DNA of 64,000 nucleotides from Azadirachta indica (taxonomy: Eukaryota; Streptophyta; Magnoliopsida; Sapindales; Meliaceae). Location: the NCBI GenBank assembly GCA_022749755.1, contig CM040446.1:8704367-8768366 (forward strand), written 5' to 3'. The position numbers and the translations under genes were made by a program. Shown piece after piece: positions 10,043-20,990 of the stretch. Each line of letters starts with the position of its first letter. The first letter of the stretch is position 1. The notes beneath the pieces are model-generated. The model had not been told where the DNA came from, did no database searches, and saw nothing but the letters and a program-made list of their open reading frames with translations.

Positions 10043-10430
10043 TTGTTACTTATCTTTGTTTTGTGTTTTTTTGTTATTTTTATGTGTTTGCCACATATTG
10101 AGTTTGCATATAATAGGCTTATTCATTCTACTGCTTCTTTTTCACCTTTTGAAATTATTTATAGCTTTAATTCTCTAACTCTTATGGATATTTTACCTTT
10201 GCCAACTAATGAACATGTTAATCTTGATGGATAAAAAAAGCAGATTTTATGAAGAATTTACATGCCAAAGTTTGGGCTAATATTGAAAGAAAGAATGAGT
10301 AATATGCTAAGCAAGCTAATAAGGGGTGTTTGAAGATTGGTTTTGAACCTGGAGATTAGGTTTCGGTGCACATGCATAAGGAGAGGTTTTCTACACAAAA
10401 AAAAAAAAATCGAAATTCAGCCTAGAGGAG
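10043..10430 (+). pseudogene. pol: Integrase C-terminal fragment (D-like)
   Basis: It gives LPHIEFAYNRLIHSTASFSP and FEIIYSFNSLTLMDILPLPT, then after a shift LHAKVWANIERKNE, ANKGCLKIGFEPGD and HMHKERFSTQ, ending at QPRGDGP. These are the last helix of the integrase core and the start of the GPF/GPY module. Stops (GAGTAA, ATTAGG), an A13 run near 10,398 and abrupt ends show it is dead. At about 10,431 it is joined to minus-strand E sequence. Confidence 0.85.
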
Positions 10431-10657
10431 ATGGACCACAAAACCACAAAGTCCATTGGTATAATGAGCTTGTCTACTTGCACCAATAAATCCTCAATTA
10501 TTCCATTTGGATATTTAACTGACCTATCCGCTAGTTGAAGGGTCATAGTTGTAGGCTTAAGCTTCCCTAAACCTAATTACAAGTATATGGAGTATGGCAT
10601 TAGATTAATACTTGCTCCTAAATCTAGCATGGCTTTAGAAACCTTCTTGTCTCCCAT
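10431..10657 (-). pseudogene. pol: Protease fragment of an Athila-like (E) element
   Basis: About 225 bases on the minus strand match the protease of element E at 62,870-63,100. The match includes the active-site region (LDLGASINLMPY), LKPTTMTLQL and the KYPNGIIEDL block. It is truncated at both ends by sequences of other families. It shows that an E element once also lay in this left region. Confidence 0.8.
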
Positions 10658-11980
10658 AGTAAGATGACAAGGTTTCATTATCCAAGCCTAAAATTGAATC
10701 CAAAGAGTCTCCAAAAACATCCAACCCAAGCAAAAACAAGGGTAAGCTTGATTCTACAACTAACATAAGAAATATTAAATGTTTTAAGTGTCAAGGTGTA
10801 GCACATTACAAAGCGGGATTGCCCAAATCAAAGAACCACATTCATGCTTGATGGAGAGTACTATTGGCTAGTGAAGAGAACAATGAACAAGAGACGATGC
10901 CATCTCTTGAAGATGCAAGTGATGAAGAAGGGGATGAGCAATTTACTATGGCTAAAAGTAGTAAGGCTCTTGTAGTAAGAAGAGTTTTGAATATGCAAGT
11001 CCAACAGGAAGAATGTGATTAAAGAGAGAATCTATTCCATACTAGGTGTCTTGTAAAGGATAGGGTTTGTGATTTGATAATTAATGATGGCAGTGTAACT
11101 AATGTTGCTAGTACTACTCTTGTAGAAAAGTTGGGGTTACCTACTTTAAAACATCCACATCCTTACAAGTCGAAGTGGCTCAATGATTATGGGGAAGTTA
11201 GAGTGACAAAGCAAGTTCTTTTTGCCTTCAAAATAGGCAAGTATAGAGATGATTTGTTGTTTGATGTAGTGCCCATGCATGTTGGTCATCTGTTCTTGGG
11301 ATGCCCTTGGCAATATGATAGAAGGGTGTTGCATAATGATTTCACAAATCATTACACTTTTGAGAAGGATGGAAAGAAAATTACTCTTATACCACTTTCA
11401 CCAAAAGAAGTTTATGAGGTGAGTCTAGAAGAATGCAAAATGAGAGAGAAAATAAGAGTGAGGAGAAAAGATGAGTGAAGATGTAACAAAAGAGAGTGAG
11501 TTTTCAAAAGAAAAGAGTGGCAAAAATAATGAGAAAGAATAAAAAGTGAGTTTGAATGGAGATGGGTAGAATTCAAATAAGGGAAAAAGAGTGGAGAGAA
11601 AAGAAATAATTGAGTGTAAAAAGAAACAAGTGAGCTTTTATGCAAAAAGGAGTGATATTAAAGGAGACTTAGTTTTCAAATAAAAATATACTTGTACTTA
11701 TGTACAAAAAACTTTACTTAAACACTAATGACTTTAATATTTCTTTGCTTACTGCATTTGTTTCTCTTTTACAGGCTTATAAATATGTTTTTTTTTGCCG
11801 AGGAAATACCCAATGGATTGCCACCTATTAGGGGTATCAAGCATCAGATCGATTTCATTCCTAGAGCTTCATTTACAAATAAACCAACCTATAGGAGTAA
11901 TCCCTAGGAGACAAAGGAGCTCCAAACGCAAGTTGAGAAGTTGTTAACTAAGGGATATATTAGAGAAAGTATCAGTTCAT
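10658..11980 (+). pseudogene. pol: Second family A fragment: gag end, protease, linker, RT start
   Basis: Collinear with 1855-3165 of the first A copy. The zinc knuckle (CFKCQGVAHYK) is broken by a shift near 10,812. The protease frame at 11,074-11,478 reads IINDGSVTN where the first copy has IIDGGSVTN, so the catalytic Asp is Asn. The Lys/Glu linker follows, with stops near 11,540-11,580. Then come the pre-RT block and the start of RT, which stops at about 11,980 with ATGC shared at the join to satellite. It retains TCA where the first copy has the TGA at 2592. Confidence 0.88.
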
Positions 11981-13441
11981 ATGCACTCTAATGATTCTCC
12001 AACAAATTCATTTTCCGAGCCTGTTTTGCGTTAGACAATTTCAACCCCGAAAATCACACATTTTCAACTTCATCATTTTCGAATTGAAATACACTACAAT
12101 GATTCTCACGTGATCTTGAGTAACAAATCATGTTGCCCGTCCTGAATTGAAATCGTTCACTGAATTCGTTTTGCATTTAACAATTCCAACCTCGAAAATC
12201 GTATATTTTTAACTTCTCCATTTTTGAAATAAAATACACCACAATGATCCTCATGCAATGCTGAGTAACAAGTCGTGTGGCCCGTTTCAAATTGAAATCG
12301 TTTTTAGAGCACTTTTTCCCGTTTGACAATTTTGACCTCAAAAATCGTACATTTTTAACTTCTCTATTTTTGAATTAAAATATGTCGCAATGTTCTCAAG
12401 CAGTGCTGAGTAACAAGACGTGTTGCCCATCTCGAATTGAAATCATTTTCCGGATCCGTTTCAAGTTTGACAATTTCGGCCTCAAAAATTGTACATTTTC
12501 AACTTCTCCATTTTTAAAATAAAATACACCACAACGATCATCATATCATTTTGAGTAATAAGACGTGTGGTTTGTCTTGAATTGAAATCGTTTTCCAAGT
12601 CCGTATCGCATTTGATAATTTTGACACCGAAAATCGCACATTCTGAGCATCTCCATTTTTCAACAAAATATGCACCATAATGATCTTCACACGATTCTGA
12701 GTAGCAAAACGTGTGGCCTGTCTCGAATTAAAATTGTTTTTTGCCAACTTTTCGCGTTTAACAATTCCGGCCCCAAAAATTGTAAATTTTCAACTTATCT
12801 GTTTTTCAAAATAAAATACACCGTATTGATCCTCACGTGAAGCTGAGTAATAAGACATGTAACCCATCTTAAATTAAAATCGTTTTTTGCGTTTAACAAT
12901 TCTGGCCCAGAAAATTAGAAATTTTGAACTTTTCCGTTTTTCGAAATAAAATACACCATTATAATTCTCACACATAGTTGAATAACAAAACATGTGGCCT
13001 GTCTCGAATTGAAATCATTTTTCGAGCACTTATTGCGTTTGACAATTCCAACTCTAAAAACTGTAAATTTTTAACTTCTCCTTTCTCAAATTAAAATGTA
13101 CAGTAATGATTCTCACATGATGCTGAATAACAGTACGTGGTGCCCGTCTCAAATTGAAATTGTTTTCAGACTCCGTTTCGCATTTGACAATTTCGGCCCC
13201 GAAAATCGCATATTTCTAACTTCTTTGTTTTCGAAATAAAATGCATCTCAATAATACTCACACAATGCTGAGTAACAAGATATGTGGCCCATCTTGAATT
13301 GAAATCATTTTTCGAGCACTTTTTGTATTTCACAATTCGGGCCTCAAAAATCATACATTTTCAACTTTTTCGTTTTTGAATTAAAATACATCAGAATGAT
13401 CCTCACATGATGCTGAGTAATAAGACGTATGCCCGTCTCAA
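11981..13441 (+). repeat. 145-bp satellite array, block 1 (about 10 monomers, plus orientation)
   Basis: First edge of the satellite. Landmarks recur every 144-146 bases: TTTGACAATT, TTTTCAACTTCTCC, GATCCTCACG, GCTGAGTAACAAGACGTG and CCCGTCTCGAATT. Successive GATNCTC landmarks at 12,101, 12,246 and 12,392 give the period. Monomers differ by many substitutions, chiefly C to T and G to A at CpG sites. No gene is present. The open frames here are chance readings of the repeat. Confidence 0.95.
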
Positions 13442-14280
13442 ATATAGTGGAAGAAGAGAATAGAAATGGTTTTCAATTGTCACAACTACTTCGAGATCAA
13501 AAAGGTAAAACTTATGGCGATTGAATTTATTGATTATGCTATTATTTGGTGGGATCAATTGTTGAAGGATAGGAGAAGAAATTAAGAACATCCTGTTGAG
13601 ACATGCGACGAGATAAAGACAATAATTAGAAGATGTTTCATTTCAAGCTATTACCATCGGGAGTTGTTCAACAAATTGCAGCATCTAACTCAAAGATCTA
13701 AAAGCGTAGATGAATACTACAAAGAGATGGAGGTTGCTATGATCTGAAAAAATATAGAGGAGGATAGAGAAGCTACCATGGCTAGGTTCTTACATGGTTT
13801 AAATCGTGATATCGCAGAAGTGGTGGAGATACAACATTATATAGAGTTGACAGATGTGGTACACCAAACCATCAAAGTTGAACAACAATTGAAGCGAAGA
13901 AACATGGCTAGAAGAGTAGCAAGCACGACTGCTACAAATTCATGGAGCTCAACCTTTAAACGGGAGGAATTTCCATTAACAAAATCTAAGTCCGAAAGCC
14001 TCCAGGAATGCCAAACAAGTTGTGCCACAAAAATAAGGTAACATTGAATCCACCACTTCTACAAATCGTGATATTAAGTGTTTTAAATGTCAAGGCAGGG
14101 GTCATATAGCTAGCCAATGCCCAAATAAGAGGGTAATGGTGATCAATGCTCAAGGGGAGATTAAGTCGGAAGGAGAAGAAGAAGGCAAAATAGAAGACAT
14201 GCCACCTCTTGAAGACAACTACAAAGGGCAATATGCTGCGGAAGGAGAATTATTAATGGCAAAACGAGCTCTTAGCACAT
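13442..14280 (+). pseudogene. gag: Gag of B element (copy B1), 5' truncated
   Basis: Starts inside gag (IEMVFNCHNY, IIWWDQLLKDRRRN), with no leader or 5' LTR, joined to satellite through a shared TATA. Then come YYHRELFNKLQHLTQ, YYKEMEVAMI, the open stretch 13,778-14,041 (ARFLHGLNRDIAEVVEIQHY), and a CCHC knuckle CFKCQGRGHIASQC at about 14,080-14,118. In-frame stops occur at RRN*EH and AMI*KN. Homologous to the gag copies at 21,057-22,192 and 32,597-33,780. Confidence 0.88.
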
Positions 14281-14640
14281 AGGCTAAGGAAGAAAATGAT
14301 CAGCGGGAGAACTTGTTTCATACTCGATGTTTCGTCAATGACTGAATTAGTGGAAAAATTGCCGTTACCTATCGTGAAACATCCACAGCCGTACCTGCTT
14401 CAATGACTAAACAATTGTGGACAAATTAATGTAACAAAATAAGTGTTGGTGACATTTTCTATTGGCAAGTATGAGGATAAAGTCCTTTGTGACGTGATTC
14501 CTATGCACGCATGTCACATCCTATTGGGTAGACCATGGCAATACAATCGACGAGTCACACATGACGGTTTCACTAATAAATATTTTTTTATCATCAAAAA
14601 GCAACATGTATCACTTGTACCATTGACTCCAAAATAAGTT
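14281..14640 (+). pseudogene. pol: Protease of B1, active site deleted
   Basis: The reading passes from FHTRCFVN directly to TELVEKLPLP. Copies at 20,743 and 33,870 have about 20 residues in between, holding the catalytic Asp (IDGGSCTNVAS). The downstream half (TFSIGKYEDKVLCDVIPMHA, HILLGRPWQYNRRVTHDGF) is preserved in the frame 14,443-14,637. So a deletion of about 60 bases removed the catalytic centre. Confidence 0.85.
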
Positions 14641-15060
14641 CTCGAAAACCAATTAAAAATGCAAAAAGAGAGTGAACAGAGAAAACAAAATGAGAAAGGC
14701 AAAAATGTGAAAGAGAGTGAGAGAAAAAATGAGAAAGTTGCAACATTGATGTGTAAGAAAAAGGAAAAATACAATTTCATTGCAAAAAAAATGAGATCAA
14801 GAGAGCTTTACTTTCACAACAGCCCTCTATAGTACTTATGTACAAAGAGGCCTTTTTGTGTACTAACGATCTTACCGCATCTTTGTCGAGTAATGTTATA
14901 TTTCTTTTGCAGGAATTCGAGAATGTCTTTCCTGAAGAGATGCCCCCTAGATTACCTTCAATTCGAGGAATTGGATATTAAATTGATTTTATACCCAGTG
15001 CAACAATTCCAAACCGACCAGCCTATACAAGTAATCCTGAACAGACGAAATGACTTCAAC
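14641..15060 (+). pseudogene. pol: Protease-RT linker of B1
   Basis: Lys/Glu-rich tether, then a pre-RT block recognisable in shifting frames (IVLMYKEAFL-like, LLQEFENVFPEEMP, IDFIPSATIPN-like). Several frameshifts. Same order as in the other B copies. Confidence 0.75.
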
Positions 15061-15790
15061 AACAAGTTAACAAACTGATGGAGAAAGGTATGTTAGAGAA
15101 AGCATGAGTCCTTGTGCGGTTTTGGTGCTCCTAGTGCCTAAAAAAGATGGGACATGGAGGATGTGTGTTGATTTCCGAGCTGTCAACAATGTTACGGTAA
15201 AATATCGACATCCCATTCCTCAATTAGACGATATGTTAGATGAATTGCATAGATCTTGTGTGTTTTCTAAAATTGATCTTAAAAGTGGATACCATTAAAT
15301 TAGGATGAAAGAAGGGGATGAGTGAAAAACTGCATTTAAAACAAAATACGGTTTGTATAAATGGCTAGTTATGCCTTTTGGGTAATTAATGCACTTAGTA
15401 CTTTCATGAGACTTATGAACCATATTTTGCTGATTTCATTGGCAAATTCATAGTAGTTTATTTTGATGATATCTTGATTTATAGCAAAAACTTAGACAAT
15501 CATATTGAGCATTTAAAACTTATTTTAAAGATTTTAAGGAAAACAAGGCTATTTGCTAATTTTAAGAAATGTATATTTTACACGGATAAGCTTGTATCTC
15601 TTGATTTTGTTGTAAGTGCTAAAAAGATTGAGATCGATGAGGAGAAGGTGAAGGTAATTTAAGAATGGGCAACGCCTACTTCGACAAATCAAGTAAAAAG
15701 CTTTCATGGATTGACCAGTTTTTATTGGCGCTTTGTTCGAGATTTTAGTAGTATAGCTGCACCATTAACCAAAGTCATCATGAAGAATGT
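15061..15790 (+). pseudogene. pol: Reverse transcriptase of B1
   Basis: [34 protein letters not shown] and [11 protein letters not shown] are open at 15,104-15,298, with the first catalytic Asp intact. A stop then follows, and a deletion in the PFG motif (GLYKWLVMPFG, then shift). [20 protein letters not shown] keeps the catalytic DD. Ends in RSFHGL-like and [13 protein letters not shown] blocks with more stops. Confidence 0.87.
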
Positions 15791-16325
15791 TCTATTCAAG
15801 TGGGGAAACTAAATGGAGCTGCTTTAAACTATCCCACTTACGACAAAGAATTGTATACATTGGTTCGAACTCTAGAAACTTGACAGCATTACCTTTGACC
15901 CAAAGAGTTTGTGATTCATATAGATCATGAATCCTTGAAACATTTAAAGTCATAGCACAAATTAAGCTGACGCTATGACAAATGGGTGGAGTTCTTTGAG
16001 ACATTTCTTTATGTGATCAAATGTAAACAAGGCAAAGAAAATGTAGTTGCTGATGCACTATCATGCAGGTACGCTTTACTTTCAACCCTGATGCTAAATT
16101 ACTTGGATTTGAGTACATTAAGGAGTTGTATGTAACAGATTCTAATTTTTGTGACTTGTTTAAGAATTACACTAAGGGAGCATGTGGGAAGTTTTATTTG
16201 CATGATGGTTTCCTATTTCGAGAAAATAAATTGTGTATTCTATGTTCATCCTTTGATATTTCTGGCTTATTTACTTTTGATATAGGTAGCAATTTGAGGA
16301 CAAATTCTTTTCGAGAGGGGGAGAA
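15791..16325 (+). pseudogene. pol: RNase H remnant and 3' end of B1, integrase missing
   Basis: The first part of RNase H, with the first acidic residue, is deleted: reading jumps from FKWG to [26 protein letters not shown] and [12 protein letters not shown] follow, then the connector [20 protein letters not shown] and GKFYLHDGFLFRENKLCIL. Integrase is absent. The sequence passes to a short 3' region (GSNLRTNSFREGEND) and a purine-rich GAGAGGGGGAGAA just before the LTR, the probable polypurine tract at 16,313-16,325. Confidence 0.83.
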
Positions 16326-16795
16326 TGATGCAAACGAAGTTGCGCAAACCACACAAACAAGAGGAGAAACTCACACATAAGGCTGAAGATACTCAATTGC
16401 AGCATCTATATGATTCGTTAAGCGTGTCGAGTGGACCGATTATAAGAGCTAGAGTCAAGACATTGCAAAGTGCCTTAAATGAACTAATTAAAAAGATGTA
16501 TGATTTAAATCCAATTCAAGATACACATCTTGAAGAATTACGCTTAGTGAACATCATTCAAGTGATCGGAATTCAAGAAGACTACTATAGAAATGTTTAA
16601 AAATTATAATCCATTTGTGTAATTTTAAGTGTTTTCTTAAAAATTCTTAGTGTGGCATTTGAACAATCTATTCTTGGTTCTTATCTAAATAGATATCGGG
16701 TCAACACTCAATAAACTTGCGTCTTGGAGAAATCTTGGGGTTCGTTACCACATTAGGTGTTAGGTTTTGTCATATTGATGGCGAGGTTCGTATCA
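16326..16795 (+). mobile_element. 3' LTR of B1, internally deleted
   Basis: Both ends of the B LTR are present (TGATGCAAACG and GGTTCGTATCA), but about 340 bases from the middle, including the TATA box, are missing near 16,625. The first 250 bases encode the polyprotein tail SGPIIRARVKTLQSALNELI. The right flank CCATC corresponds to CCGTC of the satellite monomer, the same phase at which a C and another B LTR are inserted. Confidence 0.9.
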
Positions 16796-18389
16796 CCATC
16801 TCGAATTAAAATCTTTTTTCGCGTACTTTTGGCGTTTGACAATACTGGCCTCGAAAATTGTACATTTTTAACTTCTCTGTTTTCGAATTAAAATACACCA
16901 CAATTATCCTCACCTGATTCTGAGTAATAAGCAGTGTGATCTATCTCGAATCGAAATCGTTTTTTGAGCACTTTTCGCGTTTGACAATTTGGAAAATCGT
17001 ACATTTTCAACTTTTGTCTTTTCGAATTAAAATGTACCACAACAATTCTCATGTGATGCTGAGTAATAAGACGTGTTGCCCATCTCAAATTGAAATCGTT
17101 TTCTAACTCCTTTTCGCATTTGACAATTTCGGCCTCAAAAATCATACATTTTAACTTTTCCGTTTTTGAAATAAAATGTACCACAATGATGCTCAATATT
17201 GCTAAGCAACAAGACATGTGGCTCATCTTAAATCAAAATCATTTTTCGAGTTCATTTCGCGTTTGACAATTTCGGCCCCAAAAATCGTACAATTTGAAGT
17301 TCTCTGTTTTCAAATGAAAATGTACTGCAGTGATCTTCACACGAAACTGAGTAACAAGAAGTGTGTCCCGTCTCGAATTAAAATAGTTTTTTGCGTACTT
17401 TTGACGTTTGACAACTCTGACCTTGAAAATTGTACATTTTTAAACTCTCTGTTTTCAAATTAAAATGCACCAGAACAATTCTCACGTGATATTGAGTAAC
17501 AAGATGTATTGCCCGTCTCGAATTGAAATCTTTTTCCAACTCCGTTTCGCGTTTGATAATTCTGGCTTCGAAAATCATACATTTTCAACTTCTCTGTTTT
17601 TGAATTAAAATAGACCGCAATGATCTTCACACGAAGCTGAGTAATAATACGTGTAGCCCGTCTCGAATTAAAATCATTTTTTGCGTGTTTTTAGCATTCG
17701 ACAATTCCGGGCCCGAAAATCACACATTCTCAAGTTCTCCATTTTATAAATAAAATGCAGCGCAATGATGCTTAACGATGCTGAGTTATAAGACATGTGG
17801 CCCGTCTCAAATTAAAATCATTTTTGGAGTTCGTTTCACGTTTAACAATTATGGCCCTGAAAATTGTTCATTTTCAACTTCTCCATTTTTGAATTAAAAT
17901 GTGCTGCAATCATCCTCACGTAATTCTGAGTAACAACACATGTGACCCGTCTTGAATTAAAACCGTTTTTTGGGCACTATTCGCCTTTGACAATTCTGGC
18001 CTCGAAAATCGTACATATTCAACATCTCCATTTTTGAATTAAAATGTACTCCAATGTCCATCTCGAATTGAAATCGTTTTCCGAGTCTATTTCGTGTTTG
18101 ACAATTCTGGACTCGAAAATCGTACATTTTCAAGTTCTTCTTCCTTGAAATAAAATACACTATAATGATTGTCACGTGATGATGAGTAACAAGACCTGTG
18201 GTCTGTCTTGAATTGAAATTGGTTTTAGAGTCCGTTCGCATTTGACAATTTTGGCCCCGAAAATCATACATTTTCAACACTCTATTTTAGAATTAAAATG
18301 CACTCTAATGATTTTCACGCAAAGTTGAGTAAAAAAACATGTTGCCCATCTGGAATTGAAATCGTTTTCCGAGTCTGTTTCGCGTTTTG
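16796..18389 (+). repeat. 145-bp satellite array, block 2 (about 11 monomers, plus)
   Basis: Same landmarks and period as block 1. One short monomer near 18,050 lacks about 40 bases. Includes a monomer of the subtype with CATTCGACAATT and TTATAAATAAAATGC near 17,700. Its right edge joins a truncated B LTR within TTTTGCATAAGG. Confidence 0.93.
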
Positions 18390-18999
18390 CATAAGGCTGA
18401 AGATCCTCAACTGCAGCATCTATATGAGTCGCTAAGTATGCTAAGTGGACCGATTATAAGAGTTAGAGTAAAGATATTGCAAAGTGCTTTAAATAGACTA
18501 ATTAAAAAGGTATGTGATTCAAATGCAATTCAAGATACACGTCTTAAAAAATTAGGCTCAGTAAACATCATTCAAGCAATCGGAGTCCAAGAAGACTAAT
18601 ATGTAAATATTAAAAAATTATAGTTCATTTGTGTGATTTTTAAGAATCTTAAAATGATGTTATCACTTACATCATACACGTACGATGTCATTGCTTATGT
18701 TATATATATATAAACGCCATTACTTACGTTTCATATTTGAAATTTGTAGTTTTAAAAGTCATAAAATTTGTATTTAGTTTGTCAAATTGTTGACCTAACC
18801 TTTGACATTTTGCTTTGTATTTGCCTATAAAAAGACTTTCATTTTTTAAATGAAAGAAGCAATTTTAAGTGTTAAATTATTTCTTACAAGTTCTTGTTCT
18901 TGAACTCTTCAATTTAATTTCTTATGGTGTTCAAAACAACCAAATTTATTATCTAAATTGCTAAATGTTTTCTTAAGGTGTTCTTGGTGTGGCATTTGA
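18390..18999 (+). mobile_element. B LTR fragment, head to head with minus-strand pol
   Basis: Matches the B LTR from about its 50th base to about 190 bases before its end, including the tail-coding region (SGPIIRVRVKILQSALNRLI) and the CCTATAAAAAG box. At 18,998-19,000 it joins RNase H of a minus-strand B copy through a shared TGA. Neither a 5' edge nor a target duplication is visible. Confidence 0.85.
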
Positions 19000-19383
19000 T
19001 AGTTTATCAACAACTATATTTTTCTTTGCTTTATTTGTATTTAATCACATAAGGAAATGTCTCAATGAACTCCACCCATTTGGCATGACGTCTGCTTAAT
19101 TTGTGCTGCACCTTTAAATGTTTTAAGGATTCATTATCTGTACGAATCACAAACTCTTTGGGTTAAAGGTAATGCTGCCAAGTTTTTAGAGTACGAACCA
19201 ATGCATACAATTCTTTGTATTAAGTGGGATAGTTTAAAGCTACTCTATTTAGTTTCTTACTAAAGTACACAATCGGTCTTCCTTCTTATATTAGTATACC
19301 TCCGATTCCTGTACCTGAAGCATCACACTCAATCTCAAATATTTTTCTTCAATGAGTTTGAATGCCTTTTCATGCTCTTTTCC
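19000..19383 (-). pseudogene. pol: RNase H of B copy B2
   Basis: The minus strand shows [23 protein letters not shown] sequence, DNESLKHLK, and the block IGVGIL-like (ECDASGTGIGG region) with stops and a deletion near 19,345. It ends abruptly at the inverted LTR fragment. No integrase is present. Confidence 0.75.
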
Positions 19384-20180
19384 CTACTTGAGCGGAACAT
19401 TCTTCTGGATGATTTCGGTTAAGGGTGTAACCGTGCTACTAAAATCTCGAACAAAGCGCTTATAAAAACTGGTCAATCCATGAAAACTTCTTACTTGATT
19501 CGTCGAAGTAGGCGCGTTGGGCCATTCTTGAATTACCTTCTCCTTCTCCTCATCGACCTCAATCCCTTTAGCACTTAAAATAAAACCAAGAGACACAAGC
19601 TTATCCGTGCAAAATGTACATTTCTTAAAATTAGTAAATAGTCTTTCTTTCCTTAAAACCTTTAAAACAAGTTTTAAATGTTCAACATAATTGTCCAAGT
19701 TTTTGCTATAAATTAAGATATCATCAAAATAGACTACTACAAATTTTCCAATGAAAGCACACAAAACATGGTTCATAAGTCTCAAGAAAGTATTAGGTGC
19801 ATTAGTTAGCCCAAAAGGCATAACTAACCATTCATACAAACCATATTTTGTTTTAAATGCAAGTTTCCACTCATCCCCTTCTTTCATCCTAATTTGATGG
19901 TATCCACTCTTAAAATCAATTTTAAAAAACACACAAGATCCATACAATTCATCTAACATATCATCTAATCGAGGAATGGGATGTCGATACTTTACTGTAA
20001 TATTGTTAACAGTTTGGCAATCAACACACATTCTACATGTCTTATTTTTCTTAGGCACCAGTAGCACCGAAACCGCACAAACATTCTCTAACATACCCTT
20101 TCTCCATCAGCTCGTTAACTTGTCGTTGAAGCTCTTTTGTCTCTTCGGCATTACTTCTATAAGCTGGTCGGTTCGGAATT
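19384..20180 (-). pseudogene. pol: Reverse transcriptase of B2, best-preserved RT in the window
   Basis: A 236-codon frame (19,384-20,094) covers [69 protein letters not shown] and [14 protein letters not shown]. Then come [20 protein letters not shown] and [21 protein letters not shown]. Both the first catalytic Asp and the DD pair are intact, unlike the A copy at 3333. Upstream of 20,094 the RT N-terminus continues after a shift. It is a domain of a broken polyprotein, not a free-standing gene. Confidence 0.9.
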
Positions 20181-20560
20181 GTTGCACTAGATATGAAATC
20201 AATTTGATGCTCAATTCATCGAATTGGGGGTAAACCAGGGGGCACCTCTTCAGGAAAAACATCCTTGAATTCCTGCAAAAGAAACATAACATTGTTTGGC
20301 AAAGATCCGACAAGATCGTTAGTACACAAAAGGCCTCCTTGTACATAAGTACTATAAGGGGCTGTTTTGAAGATAAAGCTCTCTTAATCTCACTTTTTTT
20401 TGCAATAAAATTGTATTTTTCCTCTCTCTCACACATCAACGTTGCAACTCTCTCTTATTTTCTCTCAGTCTCTTTCACATTTTTGTCTTTCTCGTTTTCT
20501 TTTCTCTTTTCACTCATTTTTTACATCTTTAATTGATCTTCGAGAACTTGTTTTGGAGTC
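20181..20560 (-). pseudogene. pol: Protease-RT linker of B2
   Basis: The minus strand shows the tether rich in Lys/Glu/Asn, KYNFIAKKSEIKRAL, PLIVLMYKEAF and, in a shifted frame, LLQEFKDVFPEEVPPGLPPI. Matches the linkers of B1 and B5. Confidence 0.78.
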
Positions 20561-20990
20561 AATGGTACAAGTGATATAGGTTACTTTTTGATGGTAAAAG
20601 AGCATTTATTGGTGAAACCGTCATGTGTGACTCGTTGATCGTACTGCCATGGTCTGCCCAATAGGATATGACATGCATGCATAGGAATCACGTCACAAAG
20701 GACGTCATCCTCATACTTGCCAATAGAAAATGTCACCAACACTTATTTTGTTAACTTGATTTCTCCACAATTGTTTAGCCATTGAAGTCGGTACGGTCGT
20801 GGATGTTTCATGGTAGGTAACGACAATTTCTCCACTGATTCGGTGCTGGCCACGTTAGTGCAACTTCCTTCATCAACATCAATTATAATGCTGCAAACTT
20901 TGTTCTTGATGAAACACCGAGTATAAAACAAGTTCTCCCACTGATCATTTTCTTCTTCCTTAACTTGTGCGCTAAGAGTTGTCTTGTTAC
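20561..20990 (-). pseudogene. pol: Protease of B2
   Basis: The open part at 20,743-20,931 encodes FYTRCFIKNKVCSIIIDVDE followed by GSCTNVAST. Against IDGGSCTN of B5 at about 33,900, two or three extra residues (V-D-E) lie at the active site. The downstream part gives LGRPWQYDQRVTHDGFTNK-like sequence. The frame breaks near 20,743. Confidence 0.82.
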
